Shown here: piece after piece, positions 32,284 to 44,779 of the stretch
Position numbering within the stretch: the first letter of the stretch is position 1
How the letters are laid out: every line of letters begins with the position of its first letter
Source of the DNA: Proteles cristata cristata
Lineage: Eukaryota; Chordata; Mammalia; Carnivora; Hyaenidae
Direction: 5' to 3'
Assembly: GCA_017311185.1 (NCBI GenBank)
Contig: JAESUZ010003488.1
Location: 1 to 64,000 of the forward strand
Length of the DNA: 64,000 nt
Program-made: the position numbers and the translations under genes
Notes under the pieces: generated by a model
Database searches by the model: none
Told to the model about the DNA's origin: nothing
The model's input: only the letters and a program-made list of their open reading frames with translations

Positions 32284-34551
32284 AATAGAAATAAACAGCT
32301 TCTTTCTTGTGTAGTTGATCAAATCGTCTATATGCTATGAAGCACTCCCGGTATGGGCTAAGAGTTTATGTATGATAGGGTGAACCAAGCCTTAGCTGTC
32401 TAAACGTAGCTTTAAGTTTAGGGAGGAGTGACCGTCTCTGCTTTTATTTTGAAAGCAGACACAACATGTACTGTTTTCACCAGTAACCTCTTAGCGTTTC
32501 TCTTGGAGCCCTGAGATTTTCTCGGTTGCTTCTAAGCTCAAGAATGAAGTAAACACACCATGAGATTCTGGGATTCTTGTTTATCTCAGCTGGGTCTGTA
32601 ATAAAAGGGTTGGCTAGAAGCAAATGAATGGCCTAAATACAGTATTAGAAGATGTTTAACACCTATAGAGGAGAAGAGCGTGTTTCCAATGGAAACTATT
32701 ATGTTAGTTTTTTATAACTGTCTGCTTATTTAAGTAGGTCTCTAAGTTGCTTCGGTTGCCAGTACTTCTGGGGAGGGGTCACTTTGTGTTTGAAAGTGAC
32801 AAGTGTGTATTTCTTTGTAGAGAGATTGTAAAGTATTGTATAATTCAGCCCATATTCTCCTTACTTAGTCATATTTATAGAAGGCATTTCTGTAATTGAC
32901 CATATTAACACAAGGGACTCGAGGCACCTCCGCTGTTAGGACAGAGTATTTGTTTTTCTTCTCAAAGCTCCAGCAGCTGTTCTATCCCCATATTTTGCAG
33001 AAAGCAAAAACAGCCCTCAGAATTGAGAAGTGTTTTTAATGTGAGCGGGAGGCAGGCTGGACACTAACAATAAAGGGAAATGATTGCATTTGGCGCAGTT
33101 ATTAATTTCAGAAATGTCTTTGAATCTGCACTATATGCTTGAGTGTTATGCCAATGGTTTGTGGCTTCCTGCGGTGACATTTAAGAAATGCAGATTCACA
33201 TCCTACATTTTGCCAAATATAAATTGCCTCAAGTAGTATTTTTCCCAGCGTAAATTGACCATAAAGGGACTTTTCACCTTTTGCAACAGTTACATGATGT
33301 GTGACCAGAGAGTTGCATCAAGCCTTACATTTGTGTAATACTGTGTATTTGGTAGCGTATGCTCTTGTGGAAGAAGCCGAACCCCTAACTGCAGACGGTT
33401 TCCAAGGGACCATTAAAATGTACTTCAGGTATTTCAATTGTGATTATAATTCTTTGAAATGAAGGAAAATTTTAATCAATTTAAATAAGGAAGCACAGAG
33501 CAAGGCGTTTTACTCCAGGTAAATGTAAAATGTTGGAAGTTTCTTCAAGTACCACATCACATGAGTGTGTTTTTCAGTTGTATTGAATTTTGTCCACTGA
33601 ATCACTTGACTTTGTGCTCATGCTCCTTTTTAAACAATGTATTGTAACCTCGACTAGGCCCTTCTCCTCTCTTTCCTCTTACTTTTCTTCATATTTGTTT
33701 TGTTTAATCAGTCAATATTGGTCATCTTTTTTCCTCCATGTAACAAAAACAACCAAGAAGAGACTGACATGATTTCATCAGCCCTTCTAATTGCTTTACT
33801 AATGGAAATCTGTTGGTCCTTAAACATCAAGGGTGCAGTTTTAAAAGGAACTAGTGACCCACCCTTCACCCATATGTCTTCAATTTTTAGAAATCTGGCA
33901 GAGCCTGAAACTTTAAGAAGTCATGTCCTCCTCTTCCAAGGTTTTAAAATTTTAATTGTAATATAAACCCTACCTACTTAAAATTATTTAATCCATATTC
34001 AACAAGATTCCTACAATCATAGTGGTAATTGTTGTTACTATCCTAGTATCAGTAGATGGTGAGTGCTCCAGCAAATGCTATGGGCCTTTTTGAGATGCGA
34101 TATGTAGATGAACCTATTTTATGTAAACTGAAAATAAAAAGACCTGCATGGAAAGGATGGAATAAAGAACTTGAAAAGCAAGGCTATTTACTGTAGTGAA
34201 CGAGCCCTCCACACTTCACCAGTAGGCTTTGCAGTTGGCTGGGGTAAAACCTGACACTAAACTGGTTGTGCATTTTTCGCTTATCTGATCATAGGAAACC
34301 TAACAGTTCCTTAGGCGAGACATTTTTCTTCTTTTCGCTAAATCTAGGAAGTATTTGTTACGTGGATTGTTAGGCGAAACAGTGAACAGTGTAATCATCA
34401 GTGTTGTCAATGATTTCATTTCTTCTACTGATCTGCCGTAAAGTCCAAAGAAGCAACATGTGAGAAATCTGGTCAGACTTTGGGGTCTGTGGTGTTGTGC
34501 TCAGTCTAAAGAATCAAACTCTTCCTCCCTTTTAGAATCAAGGTCTTCCTT
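32284..34551. other. 2.3 kb AT-rich, SINE-free block of intron 1
   Basis: No recognisable interspersed repeat lies between two SINE-dense segments. The sequence is AT-rich, with SOX-like AACAATAAAGGG near 33066 and homeodomain-like ATTAATTTC near 33100. No open frame longer than about 88 codons is present. This is the most plausible region of the intron for a conserved non-coding element, but conservation cannot be judged from one sequence. Confidence 0.45.
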
Positions 34552-34771
34552 TATTTTTTTTTAAATTTTTTATGTCTTTATTTTATTTTGAGAGACAGCG
34601 AGCGAGCCGGTGAGGGGCAGAGAGAGAGAGAGGGAGACACAGGATCTGAAGCAGGCTCCAGGCTCTGAGCTGTCAACACAGAGCCCGACACGAGACTCGA
34701 ACGCACGGACTGTGAGATCATGACCTGAGCCGAAGTCGGACGCTTAACCGATTGAGCCACCCAGACACCCC
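34552..34771 (-). mobile_element. Feline tRNA-Lys SINE, antisense
   Basis: It carries GAGACAGCGAGCGAGCCGG near the tail and GAGCCACCCAGACACCCC at the head. TSDs TAGAATCAAGGTCTTCCTT (34533-34551) and TAGAATCAAACTCTTCTTA (34772-34790) flank it. Confidence 0.94.
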
Positions 34772-34790
34772 TAGAATCAAACTCTTCTTA

Positions 34791-35299
34791 TCTTTATTGG
34801 TAACTGCTTCCTTTTGGGCATGAATTCATGTCTCTTGGTTTCTGAGCCTGAGCTGTCCTGCTAATGACACCACGATAACAGCAAACACAGCCACCTGCAA
34901 TGTTCGGAAAGCCCAGAGGGTTGCACACGGGGGGAAATGGGAGCCTGTGGGCTGAAGCCACTTCAGATCTAGGGAATTCACCCTGTCTTGGGGATCTGGA
35001 CAGCACCTTCTCGGCTTCTCAGCCATTTTTCTTCTTCCTGCACTCACTCAGCTCTTGGGACTTTGTACCTGGCACTGAGTTGTCACAGTGTCATTTGGCC
35101 TCCAGAGATTATGGTTTATGGTAGGTTAAAATTTTTCCAGTTGAAAAGATGGTATGTATGACAACAATTATAAGGAGTGACTTCCATAGCCTTCGCACAC
35201 CGCGGTCCCTTCCCTACTCGTGTGTATACGGCTGTACTTGGTTTAAATTGGTGTATCTCTTATTTTTTAAAATCCATTTCCTTGTTTAAACATCTTTAA
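34791..35299. other. Intron 1, nothing assignable
   Basis: Single-copy-looking sequence with no gene or clear repeat. Confidence 0.5.
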
Positions 35300-35513
35300 T
35301 TAAAAAGTGTTTTAATGTTTTATTTATTTTTGAGAGAGAGAGAGCATGAGCAGGGGAGGGTCAGAGAGAGAGGGAGACACAGAATCCGAAGACAGGCTCC
35401 AGGCTCTGAGCTGTCAGCACAAGGCCCGAGGTGCAGCTCGAACCTAAGAGCCATGAGATCATGACCTGAGGCAAAGCCGGACGCTCAACTGGCTGAGCCA
35501 CCCAGGTGCCCCT
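35300..35513 (-). mobile_element. Feline tRNA-Lys SINE, antisense
   Basis: It ends GAGCCACCCAGGTGCCCC at 35513 and directly abuts the T-rich tail of the next antisense SINE. Its own TSD is unclear. Confidence 0.92.
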
Positions 35514-35714
35514 CCTTTTTTTTTTTTTTAATTTATTTGTTTTTGACAAAGAGAGAGTGAGCAGGGAAGGATCAGAGGGAGAGGGGGACAGAGGATCCAA
35601 AGCAGGCTCTGCCAACAGTAGAGAGCCCGATGCGGGGCTGGAACTCCCGAACCGTGAGATTATGACCTGAGCCGAAGTCAGATGCTTAACTGACTGAGCC
35701 ACTTGGACGCCCCA
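35514..35714 (-). mobile_element. Feline tRNA-Lys SINE, antisense (tandem partner)
   Basis: It starts with a T-rich tail and ends GAGCCACTTGGACGCCCC. GTATATCTCTTACTTT at 35715-35730 matches GTGTATCTCTTATTTT at 35251-35266. The outer duplication therefore encloses both SINEs, and the left one probably inserted into the tail region of this one. Confidence 0.9.
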
Positions 35715-35909
35715 GTATATCTCTTACTTTTAACATAACTTGAAAAATGCTTCCATAGGTACACGCAGTTCTGTACGGTTATGGTTCAAATGGCTGTATA
35801 ATATTCCCCAGGTTAAATGAACAGTAACGGATTTCAGGTAGCCCGTATGGACCTTGAGATGATTTCTGCTGGTGTGCAGGTGTGCATGTTAATGTCCATT
35901 TGGTTTTAT

Positions 35910-36142
35910 TTTTATTTATTTATTTATTTTTTTAATGTTTTATTTGTTTCTAGGAGAGAGAGAGAGACAGCGTGAGCAGGGGAGGGTCAGAGAGAGAGAG
36001 GGAGACACAGACTCTGAAACAGGCTCCAGGCTCTGAGCTGGCAGTCAGCACAGAGCCCGACGCGGGGCTCGAACCCACGAACCGCGAGATCATGACCTAA
36101 GCGAAAGTCGGACACTTAACCGACTAAGCCACCAAGGCGCCC
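35910..36142 (-). mobile_element. Young feline SINE (AAGCGAAAGTCGG subtype), antisense
   Basis: It carries the variants TTTCTAGGAGAGAGAGAGAG, GCTGGCAGTCAGCACAG and TGACCTAAGCGAAAGTCGG. The TSD CCATTTGGTTTTAT is perfect at 35896-35909 and 36143-36156. Confidence 0.96.
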
Positions 36143-36159
36143 CCATTTGGTTTTATATT

Positions 36160-37747
36160 GAGCACAACAGCGATCATCTCTCCATTCCTGTGTGTATGGC
36201 TTCTGTTGAATAACTTCCTTAAGTTCAATTTCATGAGTTTCTTGGGCTTTTTTTTTTTTTTTAACTTTTATAAGATCTAAAAGTATGAAACTTGCACTCA
36301 TGCCTAAGGCCTGGCGGAACGGCAGGCCGCGCTTCTCCACTCCAGGTGTGCAGGGGAGGGCTAGGTGGGGAAATCAGGGGTTAACCTCAGGTGGTTGGTC
36401 AGCTCTGAGAGTTCACTTTTCCCCTAGAGTGTCCCGGATGCACCCTCTCTCAGCTCTTCCCAGGACCCTGCATCTCCTTTGGTTCCTGAAGTCTTAGTTC
36501 AGCAGTGTTCCCAGAAGCAGCTAAAATGTTGGCCTGTGGGAGGGGATTAAACCCAAAGGTGAGTACAAATTAGTTGCTGGAAGGGCAGGGCCTTTTTCTG
36601 TGGTTCTTCTGCCCTTTGATTGGAACAGTTTCCCACATGTCTGTGTGTCTTACTTCAAGAAACAAAACAAAGGGAGAAGAAAAAAAACACCCAAACAAAA
36701 CCCTTCCTAAAACATTTGTCATCTAAACAGAACTTCCTAGAAAGCGGTGTCATTGTTTCTAAAAGGACGAGCTCGTAATAACCCTCCATTCTCCCTCCTC
36801 TCCCACTTTTTTACAATGAAAAGATTTTATGACTATTAGTTGTGAAATGGCTTAATTCAGCTTCTTATTCTTTATGGAAAATAACTTTGCTATGCCTCAT
36901 GTCTGTCTCTGGTCAAAGGGCGTTTCCTGTGTCATTGGCTTCCACGGTTTGTCTGCTTTCAGCTTTGTGATCGGGAGGGTACAGTCTCGCCTTTTAAATT
37001 GTCCGCTTCATCTTTTATCTTTCAACAGGTCCTGGAAAGAAATCGTCTAACGGCTTCTTTCCAGTGTCAGTTTTTGAAAGATCCGTGGCTTGCTTTATTT
37101 TGACAGGTGGCTGGTGAAAGAGGTGCTTTTAAAGGGTGGGGTGGAGGAGGAGGGGCCTGCGGGCGGGGGTGCAGGGGGAGAGGAGAGAGGTTAGCTGCTG
37201 CTTTTGGGGCTGTCTGACAAATGGGTGATTATTATGCTCTTTTTCCTCAATGGAGCCTTGAAAGAGGAGTTTGCCCATAAGGCCTGCAGTTGGAAGACAG
37301 ATGTACCCTTTTTAGGACCATTTCTGCCTTTTTTTTTTTTTTCCCCTTTTACTGGGGCACCCTCTATGGCAACAGAATGAGGACCCAGAAAATGCAACTG
37401 GGTAGATTAATTTCCTGTAATGAACAGGAGTGATAAATCATTTACAAGCTAGGTGTCCTTAGCAGGAGAAGCTGTCCCTTTGAGAGTCCAGGCCAGCGTG
37501 GTGTCCCCCATGGTCCCAGAGACCCTGATGTTCACGGCTGTCTCCCAGTAGCCCCAATGCGCTTTAGCCATCCTTTCTTGAGTTGATACCAGCTACCAGG
37601 CATAGCAGGTTGACTGGTGAATGGCTCCCGGGTGACTTCCTGCTTCTTTGTTGTAAGGGAAAGAACTCCCCACCTCTTGTAACCTTTGGTTGTTGGAAGC
37701 CTCCTGAGATGGTCACTTCTAGGGTTCCTGGGACTTTATGTTGTTGT
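36160..37747. other. Intron 1, nothing assignable
   Basis: A T14 tract lies near 36249 and another near 37330. A purine-rich GGGGTGGAGGAGGAGGGG segment lies near 37138. No recognisable gene or interspersed repeat. Confidence 0.5.
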
Positions 37748-37765
37748 AAGAATTAGATCTGCGTA

Positions 37766-37997
37766 GGGGCGCCTGGGTGGCTTAGTCGGTTAAGCGTCCG
37801 ACTTTCGCTTAGGTCATGATCTCGTGGTTCGTAGGTTCGAGCCCTGCGTCGGGCTCTGTGCTGACTGCCAAGCTCAGAGCCTGGAGCCTGTTTCAGTCTG
37901 TGACTCCCTCTCTCTCTGACCCTCCCCTGCTCACGCTGTCTTTCTCTCTGTCTCTCCTAAAAATAAATAAAACATTTAAAAAAAATTAAAAAAAAAA
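37766..37997 (+). mobile_element. Young feline SINE (AAGCGAAAGTCGG subtype), sense
   Basis: The head GGGGCGCCTGGGTGGCTTAGTCGG carries the sense form of the young-subtype variants (CCGACTTTCGCTTAGGTCA and CTCTCCTAAAAATAAATAAAAC). The perfect 18 bp TSD AAGAATTAGATCTGCGTA lies at 37748-37765 and 37998-38015. It looks like one of the most recent insertions in the window. Confidence 0.98.
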
Positions 37998-38015
37998 AAG
38001 AATTAGATCTGCGTA

Positions 38016-41000
38016 AGTTTCCCTTTAAATCTTTTCTCCTGAGCCAGACTACCCGCCCCCCTCTCTTGAGCCTTTATGTCTTGTTCCATGTGCACAGCCC
38101 AGAATTCTACAATAATATTCCAGGCGGTTTGAAGGAAGGTAGAATTTTTCTGATTCCCACGTCCTTCCCTCTGTACATGAACAAATTTCTTTTTTTTTGG
38201 TATTGTTGACTACAGTACATTTAACAGATTAAAGCCTGTTAATAATTAAGAACATGATGTAAAGTTTGAACCGATTTAAAGAGCTAACCAGTACAAGCCA
38301 CCGAAGCTATGCTAGTGTATAACAGCTCAAAGGATCTGGGATCCAGGCAGTTCTTTTCCAGGCCCCCTTTGCTTGCTCTCTCCCAAGCCTGGCTTATAAG
38401 TGGCCTCTAGGAAAGAAACGGAATGATCAGTAGGGTGAATGCAGGGAGCGAAAGCAGTCCACATTGCCTTTTTGTGCTAGAACTCTGTTGTAACAATGCG
38501 TGGAAAGGGGGCCATCTGCTGAGGCCGAGAAAGCTTTCTGTCCTTGAAGGGGAGGCTCATTGCATGGTGTTTTAAGAATTCACTGTAACTTCTAGAGCCC
38601 TGATACTGCAGATGTCTCCGTCTCATAAGTGAAGGTCCTTGATAGCAACAACGACAAGAAAAATGTAATTCGAGAGGAATTTCTAGGAATTGTATATCTC
38701 TATATCTTTTAGTTTCTTTTACTCACCTTTTCAGAAGTTCTAAGCTGCTGTTCTTTCCAGTTTGATGTTAAATTTCAGCATTCGTTACGCTCTAAGCAGG
38801 TTGAGATTTGTTTTGCTGTTACGTGGACACAAGCTATATCGTAAGCACGTAAGCGTATCCCTGCTCTTGCCGCTGACCGGCTGGGTGATGGACGTTCAGG
38901 AAGTGAGCCCGTCAGGGCCTCATTCCAGGAGTTCAGAAAACGAGGGCTTTGAACTTAGCTGGTCACTAAGATCCTGGCGGGCTCTGATATTCTGTGTTTC
39001 ACTGCCAGTGTGCTGAGAGCTGATGAGATGATCTGGAAAGCTTAGAGGAATAGGAGGAGAGCCCTTTCCTCATTGCATATGTATTCTTGAATACAATAAA
39101 ACCTTGAAATGAGCAGTTCTGGGTAACTGAGCTTTCTGAATGGTTTTTGTCTCCTTCCTTGCCGTCAGCTGTCATTCTGTACTGCTGTCAGCATGCCTGC
39201 TTTTAGCCACTTCTGTCCCTCCTTCTTGGCTGCTTCCCTTGTGGTCTTAGAAACCATAGCATTAAGCTCATCAGAACTCTATGCCAAGTAAGTGCACAGA
39301 AGTTGTGACGAAGGGCCTCTCCTATGACTCCAGCCCTTGGACTTGGGCTGATCAGAGCCTTTGGGGGTGGGGGCTTATATTTAGGCTCCAGATAGGCAGT
39401 GTGTCACTGTATCCCCCATCTGTCTTAGGCTAGACATTAGTGTGGTGAATAACCACATTTCTCCTCTGCTAATTAAGAAGGAAGAGCAGGTGGATAAGGG
39501 GAGGCTGGGAAGCACTGGGGAGGGGCTCGAGGGGGTGTGGGAGAAGGCAGTCTATCCCGGGGCCTAGCCATATAATATGCTAGAGGTGCCTCAGAAGAGA
39601 CCTCATCTCGTAAAAGGTAAAAGAGTTTGAGGTGAAGAGCTAGGCTAAGGGGCCATTTGGGAAAGCTGGAGGCACACGTTTGAAGCTTGGATTCTAGAGA
39701 GAAGGCTGGCTTGGGTGTGCTGCTCTGCTTCAAGTACGGTGCGGGGCGGCACAGCCAGTGTGCGTGTCTCTGGTCTGCCTCTCTGGCTGGCGCCTGGCTC
39801 GTGTACCCAGACTTCTGAAAGGCCACGGAGACCCCGCTCCCCTTGTCTCGGTGCATGGTCCAGAGTGGGAACTTGAACCAAGCTCTTCTTCCTTCAGAAA
39901 GTTCTAAACAGCAAGGCGTTAACATCCGGATACGCATCCTTATTCCAGATTTGCTTTAAAGTGCTGCTGCATGAAGCAGAACTCAAATGATCACTCATTA
40001 CGTTCAGAATAGTCTCTCTGGCCGTCAGACCAAGAGCGGTATGTACCCACGATCTGTGGTGCTGACCGCATGTGTATTTTGTGGTCAGAACAGTCATCTG
40101 GGGTAGAGGCCGTTTACACCCCCAATCTTTCTCCCTCCCCAGTTCTATGTTCCCCTCTTCCCACACCCTGTACTCTGTCTACACATAGCCAAATCAGACT
40201 CCTCCTTCCCCAGGAATAGCTGTGCCTGTCGCGTCTCCCTGCTTCTGCCAGTTAAGCATTCTGCTCATCTCATGTAGACCTTTGTATCCATCTTCTCTGA
40301 CACTCCTGGTTGAGCACCCCCCTGCTTCCCCGTAGCATTTGGCTGTGAATGAATGAATGGAGAAATGAACGGACACCAGGACGGTGAGTTGTTCATTTCT
40401 TCTGTACACATTTATCAAACCTCTTCCTGTGTGCCCAACCAAGTGTCAGGTACTAGGGATATCAGAATGAATAAGCCACAGTCTCAGTCCTCAAGGAAAT
40501 AATACTTACTTCATATTAAAGTTGACTATTGGTTTTATTGCTGCTATGGGGTTGTAAGCCCTCTGAAGCCAGGTGTTGTGTTCTGCTCAGCTTTGTAATC
40601 CCGTCATGCCTTGCGTACCATACAGAGGGGCTCAGTAAATGTACATCAGCTTGATTTCCAAAATGTCCCACTTCTTTCCCATGAAAAAAGTGGCATCCGT
40701 TCCCAGAAGCCCTTTCCAAGGCAGTGTGTTTGGCGTAGGGCTTTGATCTAACAGTGGGGATGTTAGACTTTGAGGCCCATTTCAGCGGACTGAAAACACC
40801 AAGGGTTAAGACCGGTCCCTGCCAGGCACAGGCAAGGTCTTTTTAGTGTGAAGCCTCGAAAGGAAGGCCTCCTGGCCGTTTGTGCTCCTGGAGAAGCGCA
40901 CGGTCCGGCCTGCCACTTAGCTTGTTAGGCCCAGAGTTGCTTCAGTGCCTTTAGCTGTAAACCTGTATATCTGTTGAAAGGGTTTGATGCCAGCTCCTCA

Positions 41001-43302
41001 ACTGTAGGAGGGCCCAGTTGTCCCAGAAAGAAAATGGCTTGTAGACCACACACAGGTGTTGGGAGGAAAACACCTTCTGATCATCTACTTCTTGAGCTTT
41101 TGGTTCTAACGGGAAGGCAGGATAGGGGATCATTTACACTGAGTGTAAATGGAGGCTCACAGAAACTGACGAGCTTACCAGGGGAGCTCAGTTCACGCAC
41201 TTGAGCCCTCACGTATCAGGAAAATGAAGGGCTGCAGTCTCAGAAGTCCGACATACCATGTGACGAATAATCAACAGGCATTTCAGAGTACAAATGATAA
41301 AATTAAATCCAGCTCACATGTACAGGAAACCCTGCTTCTAGTACAAATTATAGACTTAATAGGTTTATCTGGCCATGCCTGTCCTTTAAGTGGTGTATAA
41401 TTATTCCTAAATGCTTCGGGAAAGAATTTGAGAATAACATATTAAATCCGTAAGCCCTAATTCACTAACAAGGTGGAAATCTCATTTAGTCTTCTGTGCA
41501 CTTCCATTTACTTCCTTATTTATTTATTTATTTATTTATTTACTTGCTTGATGTTCCGATACTAACCTTTATTCACCAGAATTGCTTCCAATTCTCTGCT
41601 GTTTCCACTCCAGCAGCAATAAACAACACGGAATTAATATCACTACAAAATGCTTCAGGTGGATTATTTGCAGCGTATAATCGAAACCTCCTGCTGTCCG
41701 TCATGCGGCAGTACTACAGTAACTACTGCGAGACCAAAGGGGAGACTTTCAGCCCACCCCCCGGGGCGACTGTAGGCTTTCGTCCGTGAAGCCACTTTGC
41801 TCTCGTGAACCGAGGCTGATGCGTTATGGCCAAGTAAGGTTTGGTGGACCTATGTGAAACCAGGGTTGGGTCAGGGATCCAGTTGAGCCGAAGTCCGTGC
41901 AGATTTAGGCAGCCTGTTCCCCGGAGGTGCGGGGACTCCTTTATGTAGTGTGTAAAGCTGCTGCTTCCACCACCGTGCCCGATTGCACGAGGGTTCCCCG
42001 ATGAAAGGAACTGGGGGCTTCTGGCTGCTGCCCCTCCTCAAGTATTAAGATAGAATCTGGTCTCTAATAGCCATGAGAATTAGCTTGGGGTCCTGAAGCA
42101 CCGGGTAGATTAACATGTGAGTTATTTTTTTTCCCTAAAATCTAATTCTGCATCAAATTAGCTCTAGTCTCAAAAACAAACTAGACAGACTAGAAACTGG
42201 AGGCGGGGGGGGGGTCCTTTGTACTCACAGAATAGGTACTTTTCCTTCAAGTGTGTCAGAGCAAATTAGGACTATTAATGCTTTAACAACTCTGCTAGTT
42301 ATTGAGCTGGTCCTTAAAACAAGGGAGGCAAGGGGGGATCTGAATAGACAGATCTCTGACTTAATAGCCACTTCTCAGGTTGTTCTTTAGTCTCTGAGTA
42401 TATGCACCTGCCTCCCATTTCCATTAATGGCATTAAGAGCTGCATATCGTGTGTAATACAGGATCATCAGGGTCTTTATTGCTGCTCTTTGAAAGGGAAT
42501 AAAATCATGTCCCTTTCATTCTCTCTGAAACATTACGTGTTAAAATTAAGAGCCCTTGTGCTTTGCCCAATTACTTTCCAGATAAAGTTTCTCGATAATG
42601 TGCCTAGAAGTAATTTTAATTTGAACAAGCAAATATGTATTCTTTGTTTAAACATTTTTCAATTCCATTTGTGTCCCTGCTAGGATCCTCTGAAAGAACT
42701 GCTTAGATTAAAAAGAAAGAAAACAACAACAAAAAAAAACCCAAGTAAAATGGACTCCAGTGTCCTCACTGCCGTTTAACAGCCTCCCCTCCCCCTGCAG
42801 GGCCCTCCCATAGGAGAGCTGCTGTACAAAGAACCAGTATCCGAGCCCTCAACGATGCTGAAATCCCAGTCCTATCCCTCTGCCAAACTGGTATTATTTT
42901 AGGAATGTTCTTTAATTTTAGCATTAGCTTAATTATACATATACATGTATAATCCATCCACAAATCAAACGTTAGTTTTGGCTGGGATGTAGACAGTGTG
43001 GGGCAGCTCGGCAGTTAAAGGGCTTGCATTTTAGCCAGCACTGGAGTGCCCGGCCTGGTTGAGCTGGGGGGCCAGGCACTTCCAGGGTTTAGGTCAGTAA
43101 ATCCTCTCTCAACTTCACAGGCATCTCAGGAGAGGGTTGGTATCTTTATTTTTCTGCTCGGAAACTGAACCTCGGTTTCTGTAACTGTAAAATAGGATCA
43201 TAGCCTCAGAGCTTAGGATGAGAACAAAATAATAATATATGTGAAGATGATTTCAGCACCATGTGAATGTGAGGCGTTGCCATTATTTAAAACAATTACT
43301 TC
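38016..43302. other. 5.3 kb SINE-poor block of intron 1
   Basis: No feline SINE is present. It holds weak L2-type relics (about 40410-40650, ending GGGGCTCAGTAAATGTACATCAG), a (TTTA)n run at 41514-41544, and a MIR relic at 43150-43290 (GGAAACTGAACCTCGGTTTCTGTAACTGTAAAATAGG). No gene is supported; open frames of up to 154 codons overlap on both strands without features. Confidence 0.45.
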
Positions 43303-43388
43303 TTGGGGCAGTCGGTAGACCATGCGACTCTGGGCTCTGGATCGTGAGTTCAAGCCTCACGTTGGCTATAGAGCCTACTTTAAAAAAC
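43303..43388 (+). mobile_element. Older, short carnivore SINE, sense
   Basis: GGGGCAGTCGGTAGACCATGCGACTCTGGGCTCTGGATCGTGAGTTCAAGCCTCACGTTGG followed by an A-rich tail. The very first part of the head is truncated. Confidence 0.85.
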
Positions 43389-44779
43389 AACAGCCTAGTA
43401 ACTTCTGTTCTGATTACAAATACTTGGAAGTAAAATTCAGAACCAAATGAGCCCACTGCTTTGGAATGTTCCTGATGTTTAACAGCTGAATTCTTTAGTG
43501 TTCCCTAAGACCATTGCAATTACAAACATTTTTATGCTCTTTTCCCCTGCCTCCTGGCACCCCATAAAAATCGATTTGCAAGTGTTACTGCAGGCCCCCG
43601 AGTTTGCAAGCAGTACTGAGTCCGTGAACTAGATGTAGTACTACAAAGTCAAAAAGGACACGTTCCTGTGAGACAGAGGCTGTGTTGCCCATTAATCCAT
43701 TTACTTTATTCACCTACAAGTTGGAAGGGTGCAGGGAATTGGTAAGGAGAGTAATACTAGGTTCTTGGAGGCATCAGTTACCTATGTCAAGATACGTGTT
43801 AATATTTTTATGTAAGCAGATACACGTTCACTGAGTCCCAGCATAATGTTCCGGGTCCTGATATGGCCTCTGCATTCTTCAGAAGGGCTTTGGGTGGGTG
43901 GTGGTGGGGAGCCTGAAGGGTAGTGCTTCCCAGCAGTGTTAGGGACTGTACTGAGAAAGCCTAGTTTTCAAGCTGAGTCCGGATAGTCTTTCTGCTTTGT
44001 TGGGAGTAGAGCGGGTGCTGGTCAGACAGGGGAATGCTGGATAGTGACAGGTTTGCAGGAGGGAGCGGGGATGGGTACGCTTGAGATCTGACATCTGTGC
44101 TGATAGCTTCTTAACGGCCCTTGGTTCCTCTTAAGGTCTTCGATGACCTGGGACGTTTCAGGGTCCCTGCTTGTACACGTAGTGGGACAGCCCAAGGCCT
44201 GAAGCCTTCCGGAAACGTTTTACATGTGCCAAAGACAATGCCCAGAGTCTGCTTTTGGCTTGGACTCTCCCTCCTACTTAGACAATTGTGCATCCTTACG
44301 TAACCTTTCAAACCGAAGACCAGAGACATTTATAGCAACCCTAAAGTTGCTCTCCTCTCTCTTTCCTCTTTCAAAGTTTGGATTTTGAGATCCTCAGGGG
44401 GAGCAAAAAACTTTTTAAAGAAATGGCTTTAATTCACTGCAGATTTGACAACCGGGTATGGCCCCGCTCCTGTCTTAGTGGAAGGACACGACTTTGTGTG
44501 ACAGGGATCCCTGACACTTAAGCTAACTTTTAAAAACTGGATAGCGCTGTTCTTTCTACGAAAGAGAAAAATAAAAAAAGATTGCATGGCTTCTTTTCAT
44601 ACAGGAGTCAAAACTGTCACAATTTGTTAGGCTTTCTGCATTTTATTTTGTGCTCGGCCCTGTGCTCTGGAGAGTGGATTCATCGGGACACATTAACGTG
44701 CCTTGTCACAGTAATAAGCGTACATGTTTTTGAAAGGACTTTAAACTTTGATTTAAGAGCTACTCTTAATATTTTTTAA
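43389..44779. other. Intron 1, nothing assignable
   Basis: Single-copy-looking sequence without recognisable genes or repeats. Confidence 0.5.

Noticed and set aside
37766..37840. tRNA-like sequence (A- and B-box) at SINE heads throughout
   Set aside because: The heads derive from tRNA-Lys but are followed by SINE bodies and A-rich tails, and lack an intact cloverleaf. They are not tRNA genes.
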